Shown piece after piece: positions 1-7,908 of a stretch of 64,000 bases of DNA. Position numbers and translations under genes: made by a program. The notes beneath the pieces are model-generated. The model did no database searches and was not told the origin of the DNA. It was given only the letters and a program-made list of their open reading frames with translations. Within the stretch, counting starts at the first letter, position 1. Every line of letters starts with the position of its first letter. Source of the stretch: Pelotomaculum schinkii (GTDB lineage: Bacteria > Bacillota > Desulfotomaculia > Desulfotomaculales > Pelotomaculaceae); assembly GCF_004369205.1 (NCBI RefSeq), contig NZ_QFGA01000004.1, forward strand, positions 248,001-312,000, in the 5' to 3' direction.

Positions 1-73
1 TGCATGCATGTCCCCGAGCAATCCACTTGTTGGCTATTTCTATTCTGTCGGATAGCCCGGGCGAGTCTTTTTT
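1..73 (-). CDS. IS3-family transposase OrfB, 5' end only (partial)
   Basis: On the minus strand the stretch after the A AAA AAG heptamer at 73-67, read in the -1 frame relative to OrfA, is open to the window edge and gives KKDSPGLSDRIEIANKWIAR. This resembles the start of an IS3-family OrfB (integrase, DDE domain), which would lie to the left of position 1. In IS3 elements OrfA and OrfB are joined by programmed -1 frameshifting to make the OrfAB transposase. Only about 24 codons are visible, so whether the element is intact cannot be judged. Confidence 0.6.
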
Positions 74-366
74 ACCAGGTCCCTAAGTATGGAAATCTCT
101 AAATCTTTTTCACCAAGCAACTTCTTAAGAGTGTTATTTTCCTTTTCTATTTGCTTGAATTCCTGGGGTGATGGAATGTATGCCGCTACCTTTTTAGCAT
201 TTCCATCCGTTTCCTTCCAAGCTTTGTATTTAGATTCTTGAATCCAGCGGTATAATGATTTTTCACTAATTCCGTGCCGCTTGGCAACTGAAAGAGCATT
301 ACCGACTTCCTGGGCTTCTTTAACAAGCTGCTCTTTGAAATCCTGAGGATATCTTTTACGTTTCAT
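40..366 (-). CDS. IS3-family transposase OrfA (HTH_Tnp_1)
   Basis: This 108-residue protein has the usual length and layout of IS3-family OrfA. An N-terminal helix-turn-helix (about residues 5-50, with KRHGISEKSLYRW as recognition region) should bind the element's inverted repeats. A leucine-zipper-like coiled coil (about 70-98, KENNTLKKLLGEKDLEISIL) serves for multimerisation in this family. The start is supported by a GGAGGGG Shine-Dalgarno just upstream. Near the 3' end the codons GTA AAA AAG contain the slippery heptamer used to enter orfB. The element lies directly upstream of a shortened yedE gene and probably truncated it. Confidence 0.85.
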   Translation of the reverse strand: MKRKRYPQDFKEQLVKEAQEVGNALSVAKRHGISEKSLYRWIQESKYKAWKETDGNAKKVAAYIPSPQEFKQIEKENNTLKKLLGEKDLEISILRDLVKKTRPGYPTE

Positions 367-412
367 CCATACCCCTCCGTTAATATTAGTTTATATTAAT
401 AAGGGGGTATGG
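367..412. repeat. inverted repeat at IS3/yedE junction
   Basis: CCATACCCC (367-375) is the exact reverse complement of GGGGTATGG (404-412). The AT-rich centre also contains TTAATAT and ATATTAA. One arm overlaps the Shine-Dalgarno of orfA and the other the ATG of the next gene, so it lies in the divergent control region of the element and its neighbour. It may be part of the insertion-sequence end or a bidirectional operator; the sequence alone does not decide. Confidence 0.4.
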
Positions 413-798
413 CTCAAACTCAATTAAGGGGCTTAATAGATACCATGGATTATACTCTTATTCCGGGAGCTATAAATCCTGTAGGCCTTCATACAATGAT
501 TGGAGCCTTTATCTTTGGTATTGGGATGACTATTGCAGGAGGATGCGCATCAGGTGTGCTCATGAGAATAGGGGAAGGACATGTTTTGCCGTGGGTTGCC
601 CTGTTGGGATTTTTTATTGGAACTACACTTGGAGCTAAAAATTATTCTTTTTGGTATGACAACATTATTAGTAAAGCAAGGGTAGTTTATTTTCCGGAGC
701 ATATAAGTTTAGAAGTTGTTGTTATAGTGCAGATAATTGTTTTGGTAGGATTGTACAAGCTTGCAGCCTGGTATGAAAAAAAGAGTGTTCAAGGATAA
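409..798 (+). CDS. YeeE/YedE family sulfur transport protein, probably 5'-truncated by IS3
   Basis: The 129-residue product matches the second half of a YeeE/YedE (DUF395) membrane protein, a family that carries thiosulfate or other sulfur species across the membrane. The family hallmark FGIGMTIAGGCASGVLMRIGEG (split here as FGIGMTIAGG and CASGVLMRIGEG) is near residues 36-57, with its conserved Cys. Further hydrophobic segments lie at about 60-78 and 100-122. A usual half-size member has about 170-180 residues, and upstream of this ATG the frame meets a TAA at 400-402, so the N-terminal helices are missing and the ATG sits in the element junction. It is followed after 18 bases by tusA and then by a second YedE, a recurring sulfur-import arrangement. 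It may be non-functional. Confidence 0.75.
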   Translation: MAQTQLRGLIDTMDYTLIPGAINPVGLHTMIGAFIFGIGMTIAGGCASGVLMRIGEGHVLPWVALLGFFIGTTLGAKNYSFWYDNIISKARVVYFPEHISLEVVVIVQIIVLVGLYKLAAWYEKKSVQG

Positions 799-816
799 AT
801 TATGGGAGGGCATTTC

Positions 817-1041
817 ATGGCGGTAAGGGATCTTGATTGTTTGTATGAGGCGTGTCCTATTCCTTTGATTAAGACCATGAAGGAATTAAGAACAATGAAT
901 TCCGGGGACATTTTGGTGGTACATTCGGATCAAAGTTGTGTTGGAGTTATTATGGTGGAGTGGGCAGAGCAGAACAACTATCAAGTAAAACTAGTTGAAA
1001 CAGAGAATGGAGAATGGGAAGTATATATTCAAAAACCATAA
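817..1041 (+). CDS. tusA: TusA-family sulfur carrier protein
   Basis: This 74-residue protein has the TusA/SirA fold signature: LDCLYEACPIPLIKTMKEL near the N-terminus, with the persulfide-carrying Cys in the CPIP motif (residue 13). It then has the family pattern of a 'GDIL' strand and a C-terminal strand. In established systems TusA shuttles sulfane sulfur between a source and biosynthetic or oxidative enzymes, and with YeeE it acts in thiosulfate uptake. I choose ATG 817 rather than the in-frame ATG 802 because GGGAGGG at 804-810 is well placed for 817. It lies between two YedE genes and probably receives the sulfur they import. Confidence 0.88.
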   Translation: MAVRDLDCLYEACPIPLIKTMKELRTMNSGDILVVHSDQSCVGVIMVEWAEQNNYQVKLVETENGEWEVYIQKP

Positions 1042-1069
1042 CACTCACAGAAAGGATTGGGTAAAGTCT

Positions 1070-1588
1070 ATGATGGAATGCCTAAAAAAACCCTGGACCT
1101 ATTGGGTGGGTGGAGTCTTGCTTGGAGTGCTTAATGTAGTTTTACTGGCTCTTAGCGGCACTGTGTGGCAAGTTACTGGTGGTTTTTTGCTCTGGGGCGC
1201 CGGAGCTTTAGAATTGGCCGGATTTGAACCATTCAAATGGGAATTTTTTAAACTTCATCATGCTAAATATGGAGAAATAATTTTAAACCATAATATATTT
1301 ATTAACAAATACACTATCTTAAATGTCGGTGTCATTGTAGGTTCCTTGCTTGCAACCTTGTTAGCTTCCCAATTTAAAATAGGAAAAGCAAAGAATATAA
1401 AACAGGTTGTGTTTGCTCTTATAGGGGGAATTATGATGGGTTATGGTGCAAGACTAGCTGCCGGCTGTAATATTGGAAGTTTTTTTAGCGGGATTCCGTC
1501 ATTTTCCCTGCATGCGTGGGTCTTTTGGATTTTTGTTGTTTTAGGTGCATGGTTAGGAACTAAGATTTTAATAAAATATTTATTATAA
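1070..1588 (+). CDS. YeeE/YedE family membrane protein
   Basis: This 172-residue protein has four or so hydrophobic segments (about 13-36, 42-52, 80-100, 110-130, 150-170) and the YeeE/YedE signature GGIMMGYGARLAAGCNIG with its conserved Cys near residue 138. The family forms a channel for thiosulfate or related sulfur compounds. The open frame extends to 995 inside tusA, but ATG 1070 (after AAAGGA) starts the hydrophobic protein and avoids a long overlap. With the upstream shortened YedE and TusA it makes a YedE-TusA-YedE unit. The substrate is inferred from family and context only. Confidence 0.82.
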   Translation: MMECLKKPWTYWVGGVLLGVLNVVLLALSGTVWQVTGGFLLWGAGALELAGFEPFKWEFFKLHHAKYGEIILNHNIFINKYTILNVGVIVGSLLATLLASQFKIGKAKNIKQVVFALIGGIMMGYGARLAAGCNIGSFFSGIPSFSLHAWVFWIFVVLGAWLGTKILIKYLL

Positions 1589-1608
1589 GTAGAATGGGAC
1601 ATGCTCTT

Positions 1609-2499
1609 TTAGCAAAACCCCCTTTTATTTGAAACAATGAAATCCACAAACAATTGCTCATACTGAGTAAAAACATAGTCTTTTCTAAAGGCTATATAAT
1701 AATCAAAAGTAATCTTAAGGTCATTTACCTGTATTTGTCCAAGGGAACCTTCTTTTTGTTCTTTTTTAATAATCAGTTTGGGTAAAAATGAAAAGCCTTT
1801 TCCTGCAGAAATAGAAGATTTAATTGCTTCAGGTGAATTTAAATCATATATAACATTTAATTGTTCTGTATTGACCCCTTCTTCTTGTAACGCTTTTTCC
1901 GCCAGGTATCTTGTGCTGGAGTTTTTTTCTCTCAAAATTAATGGCATTTCTTTTAGTTCTTCTATGGTAATCACTCTATTGGTGTTGGAAGCACTGCCTA
2001 CTAATACAAGTTCATCCGAAGCCAAATATTTGGTGACTATATTACCTTTTTGGGGATTACCCTGAATGATTCCAATATTAATAGTATGGTTAAGCAGCTT
2101 TTCTATAACTTCAGTAGAGTTCATTAATTCAATACTTATATCCACTTCATTATGAAGTTTTTTAAAGATATATATACTACAGGGGAGTGCATACTCCCCT
2201 ACACTTTTACAAGATCCGATAATTAGCTTTGGATTATTCTCTTGCAAGTTCTTCAGGTCTCTTTCTATGTTTCCTTTAATGGATAAAATAGTACTTGCAT
2301 AATTATATACTACTTTCCCCTCTTCTGTAAGCTCAACACCTTTATTGCTTCGTATTAAAAGCTTTGCTCCGATTTCCCCTTCTAAATGCTTAATTTGCAT
2401 GCTAAGCCCAGGTTGTGTAAGATGAAGGTCAGCTGCTGCCTTTGAGATACTATTGTGTATGACAGTTGAGTAAAACGACTTAAGATATTCAAAGTTCAT
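1609..2499 (-). CDS. LysR-family transcriptional regulator
   Basis: The 296-residue protein is a full-length LysR regulator. It has a winged HTH at residues 1-60 (NSISKAAADLHLTQPGLSMQIKHLEGEIGAKLL), a linker helix, and a periplasmic-binding-like effector domain (about 90-290). Similar CysB/CysL proteins sense sulfur metabolites. It is convergent with the upstream yedE-tusA-yedE genes and its own promoter faces an IstB remnant. By context it may control the sulfur genes on either side; this is inference. Start is the ATG at 2499 ahead of the HTH. Confidence 0.88.
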   Translation of the reverse strand: MNFEYLKSFYSTVIHNSISKAAADLHLTQPGLSMQIKHLEGEIGAKLLIRSNKGVELTEEGKVVYNYASTILSIKGNIERDLKNLQENNPKLIIGSCKSVGEYALPCSIYIFKKLHNEVDISIELMNSTEVIEKLLNHTINIGIIQGNPQKGNIVTKYLASDELVLVGSASNTNRVITIEELKEMPLILREKNSSTRYLAEKALQEEGVNTEQLNVIYDLNSPEAIKSSISAGKGFSFLPKLIIKKEQKEGSLGQIQVNDLKITFDYYIAFRKDYVFTQYEQLFVDFIVSNKRGFC

Positions 2500-2984
2500 G
2501 TAGTTTCACATCCCCAGAGTGGAATACCCCGCATATATGCATATTCCGTTGCGTGAGTGGGGCTTGAGTATTTGATGTTGTGCATGCGTTCCCAAGGATT
2601 GTGCATATCTTCACTTGCCGTTAAACATCTTCTCCCCATAATAAATGAGAACCTTGACCATACGATTGAACAGGCATGCCCGGGCGTAGAAATTGGGCTG
2701 GCCGCCATTCCCAGAGAACAGGAGATGAAGGTTTTGCCACTGCCTGTGGCTGCGGGAATGATGATGTTGTGGTATCCCTGGATATAGTTGCAGGCAGCAA
2801 GCCTTGTAATCTGGGCCTTGTCTAACTTTCGGTCGGGGTGGTATTTGATGTCTTTGATGCAGGCTGTGCTGATAGCAAAGCCTGCATTTTTGATGAGACG
2901 GATCGTGTCCGTTACTTTTGGGAGAAGTACAATCCGTACGTCGGCCATGCACAATTTCAGCGGTAGCTTGCTCAATCTCGGCAA
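2500..2984 (-). pseudogene. IstB-like IS21-family helper ATPase, remnant
   Basis: The reading frame gives DIKYHPDRKLDKAQITRLAA followed by a Walker A-like ATGSGKTF, which is the start of the IstB AAA+ domain of IS21-family transposition helpers. About residue 95 the match jumps to another frame (NFYARACLF) and then is lost. The N-terminal part is scrambled too, and the usual C-terminal half (Walker B and beyond) is absent. The remnant ends right before the LysR start. No partner IstA or clear IS ends are visible. It is best read as a decayed fragment of an old insertion. Confidence 0.7.
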
Positions 2985-3145
2985 TTAACATGCACACGAC
3001 GGCATATTACATTCATTATCTACTCTCTATTTTACTATCAGGTCCAATAAAAATAAACACAACTTATTTTACCATTAATAACATGAAGATTGAGATAGAA
3101 TTCACAAAAAAGTTTAATCGGTTGCTATTAGGCTTGCTCCGTTAA

Positions 3146-3349
3146 AATTGACACAGAAAACGTCGTGTTTTCTCTTATTTTCAGATAGTTTCACAGGTAA
3201 CACCTTGCTTTTTTAAAGTTTGGGTTATTCTTGGGATATCATAAATTTAACAAGACTGTGGCCTTTCTAATATCGCGTTTCCTCCATTTACCGTGTCCAT
3301 TAACTGGGGTAAAGCTATATAAGTAGTTTTAATGAATGGATAGGGGTGT
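3146..3349 (+). other. leader region before ABC importer operon
   Basis: No gene is seen. A short hairpin (AGAAAAC GTCGT GTTTTCT, about 3157-3175) lies near the start and could end transcription or be an operator; no clear sigma-A promoter or known riboswitch is recognised. The Shine-Dalgarno-like AGGGG for the permease lies at the end. Confidence 0.35.
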
Positions 3350-4138
3350 TTGAGGATTATCGCAAATAAGCAAAATACTTCTGAAAAAATACTAACCATT
3401 GGGACAGTAGTTGTTATTTTAGTTATATGGTTTGTAGCAACAACATTTATATGGGTTGATCCCAAATTAGTGCCATCACCACAATCGGTATGGACTGCTT
3501 TAGTTGATATTATACAAAACGGGTATAAGAATTATACATTACTGCAGCATATAGGAGCAAGTATACAAAGGCTTGTTATTGCTTTCCTTGTGGCTACTGT
3601 CATTGCAGCACCTTTAGGACTTACAAGTGGTTATAATGCAAAAGTACGAGCTATATTTGAACTGGTAATAGAATTTTATAGGCCACTTCCGCCACTAGCC
3701 TACTACACAATTTTGGTTTTATGGTTGGGAATTGAAAATAAATCTAAGATTGCGCTTTTATTTTTAGCTTGTTTTGCACCCATATACATTTCCTGCGTGT
3801 CCGCAGTGATAAAAATAAAAGAAGATTACATCAATAGCGCATATACAGTAGGCGCCAACAAGTGGCAAGTATTTATTCACGTAATATTCCCCGCATGTTT
3901 ACCGGATATGTTTACAGGATTAAGAACGGCTTTAGGCGTTGGTTATACCACTCTGGTATCGGCTGAAATGGTTGCAGCAAGGTCCGGTATGGGTTGGATG
4001 GTATTAGATGCAAGCCGTTTTTTAAGAAGTGACATTATCTTTTTAGGAATTATCATAATGGGTATTACTGGTATTTTATTGGATAAAAGTATACAAGTTA
4101 TTGAACACAAGGTTGTTCCCTGGAAAGGGAAAGAATAA
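3350..4138 (+). CDS. SsuC/TauC-type ABC transporter permease
   Basis: The 262-residue protein has about six membrane segments and the BPD_transp_1 domain. The EAA loop (GANKWQVFIHVIFPACLPDM, about residues 168-187) docks on the ATPase. Such permeases import alkanesulfonates, taurine, nitrate or thiamine precursors. The start is TTG 3350 after GGGG; no ATG fits. It is the first gene of a permease, binding protein, ATPase operon with 21-35 base gaps. Being inside a YedE/TusA/persulfide locus points to a sulfur-containing substrate, which is an inference. Confidence 0.88.
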   Translation: MRIIANKQNTSEKILTIGTVVVILVIWFVATTFIWVDPKLVPSPQSVWTALVDIIQNGYKNYTLLQHIGASIQRLVIAFLVATVIAAPLGLTSGYNAKVRAIFELVIEFYRPLPPLAYYTILVLWLGIENKSKIALLFLACFAPIYISCVSAVIKIKEDYINSAYTVGANKWQVFIHVIFPACLPDMFTGLRTALGVGYTTLVSAEMVAARSGMGWMVLDASRFLRSDIIFLGIIIMGITGILLDKSIQVIEHKVVPWKGKE

Positions 4139-4173
4139 CCGTAAACACTAGGGCAGAATTGGGAGCATTTATT

Positions 4174-5220
4174 ATGAAATTAAAAAGGACATTGGCAAGT
4201 GTTATCATGCTTACAGTAATAGTGATGTTAGCAGGATGTGGAGCTTCAAAAAAGACTACGGAGAATCCAGATCAAAATAATGCTTCATCAGATAAACCGA
4301 AAGTCGTAAATATAGGGACCCAACAGATGCCTAATGATGAGAAAATCGCAATTGCAAAGGGTTTTTTCGAAGAAGAGCTTGGAGTTAAGGTGAACATTAT
4401 TGAATTTCAAGCAGGTGAAATAAGAAATGCGATGGTTGCAAAGAGTATTGATTTTGCCTTGCTTGGCTCATCTTCTGCAACGCTTGGGATTGCAAACGGT
4501 ATGGATGCCGAGTTGATTTGGATACATGAGGTTTTAGGTAATGCAGAAAGATTGGTAGCTAAAAACAATTCAGATATTAATTCAATAAAGGATCTCGCAG
4601 GTAAAAAAGTAGCAACACCATTTGCTTCAACAGCACATTATAGCCTGTTAAAGGCTTTAGAGTTAAACGGCATTTCTGAAAAAGATGTAACACTGCTTGA
4701 TATGCAAATGCCTGATATTTATGCAGCATGGCAAAGAGGAGACATTGACGCAGCATATGCATGGGAGCCTACACTTTCTAACCTTTTAAAGGATGGTAAA
4801 ACGGTAATTTCGAGTAAGGATCTGGCTGCAAATGGTGTGGTTACATCTAACCTAGAAATTGTTAGAAAGGATTTCGCTAAGAAATACCCCGATATTGTAG
4901 CAAAGTATATTAAAGCTCTAAACAAAGCTGTTAATCTTTATAATCAAAACCAGGCTGAGGCTGTTAAAACCATTGCAAAGGCTTTAAACATTACGGAGGA
5001 AGAGGCGCTAAAACAGACTAAAGGCTCCATCTGGCTTACTGCTGAACAACAGTTAGACCCTGCTTATTTTGGAACAAGCTCTAAAAAGGGGAATTTAGTA
5101 GGCTCATTAAAAGATACAGCTGATTTCCTGTATAAACAAAAGAGCCTTGTATCTGAACCAAAACTATCTACTTTTGAGCAGGCTGTAAATCCATCCTATA
5201 TAGAAAACGCTTTAAAATAG
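4174..5220 (+). CDS. ABC transporter substrate-binding lipoprotein (SsuA/TauA type)
   Basis: The 348-residue protein starts with a lipoprotein signal: basic MKLKRT, a hydrophobic stretch and the lipobox LAGC at about residues 20-23, so it is anchored outside the cell membrane. The rest matches the NMT1/OpuAC-like binding fold of sulfonate and taurine receptors (IGTQQMPNDEKIAIAKGFFE, then FALLGSSSA, AYAWEPTL). I choose ATG 4174 because GGGAG at 4161-4165 is 8 bases upstream; the longer in-frame TTG 4159 would mask the signal. It lies between permease and ATPase genes and delivers the substrate to them. Confidence 0.88.
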   Translation: MKLKRTLASVIMLTVIVMLAGCGASKKTTENPDQNNASSDKPKVVNIGTQQMPNDEKIAIAKGFFEEELGVKVNIIEFQAGEIRNAMVAKSIDFALLGSSSATLGIANGMDAELIWIHEVLGNAERLVAKNNSDINSIKDLAGKKVATPFASTAHYSLLKALELNGISEKDVTLLDMQMPDIYAAWQRGDIDAAYAWEPTLSNLLKDGKTVISSKDLAANGVVTSNLEIVRKDFAKKYPDIVAKYIKALNKAVNLYNQNQAEAVKTIAKALNITEEEALKQTKGSIWLTAEQQLDPAYFGTSSKKGNLVGSLKDTADFLYKQKSLVSEPKLSTFEQAVNPSYIENALK

Positions 5221-5241
5221 AACGCGAATGGAGAATTCTGT

Positions 5242-6066
5242 ATGGATGAAAGAAAGTATAAAGCAAATTATGTTGTGACATTAAAGAATATAAATTTTAG
5301 GTATTCCGGTGAAAAAGGGGGAGTTACCGCCCTTCAAGACATAAACTTAGGCATTAAAGAAGGGGAGTTTTTATGCGTACTTGGCCCATCAGGCTGTGGC
5401 AAAAGTACCTTATTAAAGATTATTGCAGGATTTCTTCAATCATCTGCTGGTGAAGCAAGGATGGACAATGAACCTATCCATGGGCCTGACTGGCATCGAG
5501 GGGTTATTTTTCAAAGTCCTACCTTATATCCTTGGTTGAATGTTCAAGACAATATTGGTTTTGGCCTTAAAATGAGAAAGTTCCCCCAAAATGAGATTGA
5601 AGAATTGACAAACAGGTATTTTGAACTTGTCGGCTTGAAGGGTTTTGAAAGGCATAAACCCTATGAACTATCCGGAGGTATGAAGCAAAGAGCTTCTCTT
5701 GCCAGGATTTTAGTGAATAAGCCGAGGATGCTTTTAATGGACGAGCCCTTTGGATCGTTAGATTCTTTAACAAGGCAAAATATGCAGACGTTGATAAGAG
5801 AAATCTGGACCAAAACAGAAAATACAGTTTTCCTTATCACCCATGATGTTGATGAAGCTTTAGCTCTTGCCACAAGGATTATAGTAATGTCAAGCAGGCC
5901 GGGCAGGATTCTTAAGGAATTTCAAACAAGCTTCACTTATCAAATTTCCGGTGTGGGGCATGAAAAGGCAAGATATAAACCGGAATATATGGAGATCAGG
6001 GAAGAAATTTTAAATATTATTAACAGCCAAAGTGAAGCGCTGAAGTTTTCATCACCTGAACGTTAA
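5242..6066 (+). CDS. SsuB/TauB-type ABC transporter ATPase
   Basis: This 274-residue ATPase has all nucleotide-binding motifs: Walker A GPSGCGKST (about residues 49-57), Q-loop FQSPTLYPWL, signature LSGGMKQR, Walker B LLMDEPFGSLD and the H-loop in FLITHDVDEAL. It energises the importer with the permease and lipoprotein just upstream (21-base gap). Its closest family is nitrate/sulfonate/bicarbonate importers. The C-terminal tail (from about 215) is longer than the catalytic core, as in SsuB/TauB. It is intact. Confidence 0.9.
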   Translation: MDERKYKANYVVTLKNINFRYSGEKGGVTALQDINLGIKEGEFLCVLGPSGCGKSTLLKIIAGFLQSSAGEARMDNEPIHGPDWHRGVIFQSPTLYPWLNVQDNIGFGLKMRKFPQNEIEELTNRYFELVGLKGFERHKPYELSGGMKQRASLARILVNKPRMLLMDEPFGSLDSLTRQNMQTLIREIWTKTENTVFLITHDVDEALALATRIIVMSSRPGRILKEFQTSFTYQISGVGHEKARYKPEYMEIREEILNIINSQSEALKFSSPER

Positions 6067-6362
6067 TTTTGTGTCCAGGTTTGTCTAACTGTCATAGTGG
6101 TAGTCAATTAGCTAGCTATTATGACAGTGATAGGTTTGGACATTTTGAAATGATATGAATATCCTTTGAGAGGAAGTGATCCTAATTTTAAATGTTGTTC
6201 AGTGATTGTGGATAACCCAGATAACAGATCACAATTAAGGTATTAGGAGGGAAAGTCTGAAATCCTTAGCAAACGCATGTAACCAGGGAAAAGAGCATGC
6301 CAAATAAGCCGTTCACAAGACGACTAAATGGCAATTTATGTATTTTTTGTGAGTGAAAAAGA
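6067..6362. other. spacer between ABC operon and IS110 element, with nested inverted repeat
   Basis: No gene is seen. At 6073-6141 there is a nested inverted repeat: GTCCA (6073) pairs with TGGAC (ending 6141) and ACTGTCATA (6088-6096) pairs with TATGACAGT (6120-6128), with GCTAGC in the loop. It sits where a terminator of the ABC operon would be but has no T-run. The right part (to 6362) presumably holds one non-coding end of the IS110 element; its exact boundary is not visible. Confidence 0.5.
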
Positions 6363-7610
6363 TCAGGTTGCGACAGTCATTATTCGGTACCCCTGAGCTT
6401 GAGCCAATAAGATTGCTTGTTCTACCGTGATTTCACGGTTTACTGGACGAACATCAGAGGTTTTATACAAAACAGGGTCATAGGGTTCTTGGTTCTTCAA
6501 AATGTGATAGATGGCCGTTAACAGCATTCTTGCTATCGCAATAATGGCGCGTTTGTGGCCTCTGCGCCTCTTTAGTTGTAAGTAGCGGTTTCGGATTTCG
6601 GGATGTTTTTCGCTTTTGACTACAGCGGTGGCGCACTGTACCAAAAGAGGCTTGATGTAGCAGCCGGCTCTCGAAATCCTAACTGACTTTTTCTTGCCGG
6701 CACTCTCATTGTTCGTGGGTGTAAGTCCTGCCCAAGAGCACAGATGCTTGGCTGTCGGGAACACATCCATATTCACACCGATTTCCGAAACCACGGCAAT
6801 GGCGGAAAACAGGTTTTTGAAGGACGGAACAGTCAAGATCAAGTTGATCTCTTTGGAGTAGGACTCGGCAAGAGAAAGGATAATGGTTTCCAGATCTGCT
6901 TTGCGGGATTCGAGGTCTTCGTAGTGTTGTTTAATGACTTTGATTTTACCGGCCTGTTCGGACGTAATAAGCCCGTCAATCGCGAGTTCCAATTCTGGGA
7001 TCTTCCCTTTTAAGGAGCCGTGAATGAGCGCTTCGATGTCAAAAGACGTATCGGTCGGATTGTCCAGCAACTTGTCGATAATATTCATGGAGCTTTTGCC
7101 GAACGTATCGGAAACGACATTTCCAAGCTGAATGTTAGAGACCGTCAAGCTGTTCTGGAACCGGTTTTTCTCACTTGACGAAAAGTTTGTTAGTTTAAAG
7201 CGGTAGCGCATCAGGTCGCGCAGTTGCCGGATGGGCAAGGGAGGCATAAAGCTTGCCGCAACAAGGTCATGCTTGAACAAATCGGCAATCCACCTAGCAT
7301 CTTTCTTGTCTGTCTTTTTGCCACGAATGGCCTTGACGTACTTCGGGTGAGCCAGCGTGATGTTGCAGGAAGGCTCCAGAATATTGAACACGGGGATCCA
7401 GTATTTCCCGGTGGATTCCATACACACATCCCTGCAGTCATGCTCACAAAGCCACTGTGACAGCTCATTCAATCCTTTGGTAAAGGTTGAAAAGCGATGG
7501 CGTTTGTAGGTCGTGACGCCTTGGCTGTTGGTGGAAGCGATACAGGCCACAACGAAGGTTTTATGAACGTCGATGCCACAACAGATCGGGTAGACAATTT
7601 TTAAAGCCAT
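6363..7610 (-). CDS. IS110-family transposase (DEDD)
   Basis: This 415-residue protein has the IS110 layout. An N-terminal RuvC-like DEDD domain has Asp14 in CGIDVHK, the Glu of CMESTGKYW, and the Asp pair of KKTDKKDARWIADL. A coiled-coil middle follows, and a C-terminal Transposase_20 domain with a helix-hairpin-helix-like part (ILTVPSFKNLFSAIAVVSEI) and the conserved NESAGKKKSVRISRAG. I choose ATG 7610, preceded by AAAGGAG, rather than the ATG at 7667 which adds 19 unrelated residues. IS110 elements excise as circles and integrate with a guide (bridge) RNA. The gene seems full-length, and the element sits between the importer operon and the second YedE gene. Confidence 0.93.
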   Translation of the reverse strand: MALKIVYPICCGIDVHKTFVVACIASTNSQGVTTYKRHRFSTFTKGLNELSQWLCEHDCRDVCMESTGKYWIPVFNILEPSCNITLAHPKYVKAIRGKKTDKKDARWIADLFKHDLVAASFMPPLPIRQLRDLMRYRFKLTNFSSSEKNRFQNSLTVSNIQLGNVVSDTFGKSSMNIIDKLLDNPTDTSFDIEALIHGSLKGKIPELELAIDGLITSEQAGKIKVIKQHYEDLESRKADLETIILSLAESYSKEINLILTVPSFKNLFSAIAVVSEIGVNMDVFPTAKHLCSWAGLTPTNNESAGKKKSVRISRAGCYIKPLLVQCATAVVKSEKHPEIRNRYLQLKRRRGHKRAIIAIARMLLTAIYHILKNQEPYDPVLYKTSDVRPVNREITVEQAILLAQAQGYRIMTVAT

Positions 7611-7803
7611 AGGGAAACTCCTTTCAAGATATACAGGGATAGTCAGCAGGGACTGATGGCCCAGCAATAAACGAGTTGTTTATACAAAGATAAGTCTGCG
7701 TGCTCGAAGTCACACTTATTTGTGCTTGGAAAGGCCATCTACACATATAAACATGCGGTCACCTCATAATTGGGGCGGCCCACTCACCTCCGCGTGATTT
7801 GTA
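7611..7803 (-). ncRNA. non-coding end of IS110 element, candidate bridge RNA
   Basis: In IS110-group elements the non-coding stretch upstream of the transposase encodes a structured bridge RNA of roughly 150-200 bases that base-pairs with donor and target DNA. Here about 190 bases upstream of the transposase ATG have no gene and precede an unrelated operon, so they fit in place and length. I did not verify the two internal loops or the element ends. The call rests on family knowledge and position only. Confidence 0.35.
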
Positions 7804-7842
7804 GTGTGCTTGTATCCCTGTAACTTAAGAATACAAAAAAAT

Positions 7843-7885
7843 CGCTCAAGGCTAACGGATTTCATTCCGTTTTGTGCCTTGAGCG
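7843..7885 (-). terminator. strong hairpin, terminator on minus strand
   Basis: CGCTCAAGGC (7843-7852) pairs with GCCTTGAGCG (7876-7885), with an inner AACGGA/TCCGTT stem. Read on the minus strand the stem is followed by ATTTTTTTG, the form of an intrinsic terminator that would stop transcription running toward the IS110 transposase. On the plus strand it lies in the leader of yedE and has no T-run. Confidence 0.65.
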
Positions 7886-7908
7886 AAGCGAAAGGAATGG
7901 GTATAAAC

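Noticed and set aside
6744-7013. Plus-strand frame inside the IS110 transposase
   Set aside because: It is antisense to a well-matched transposase and has no family match.
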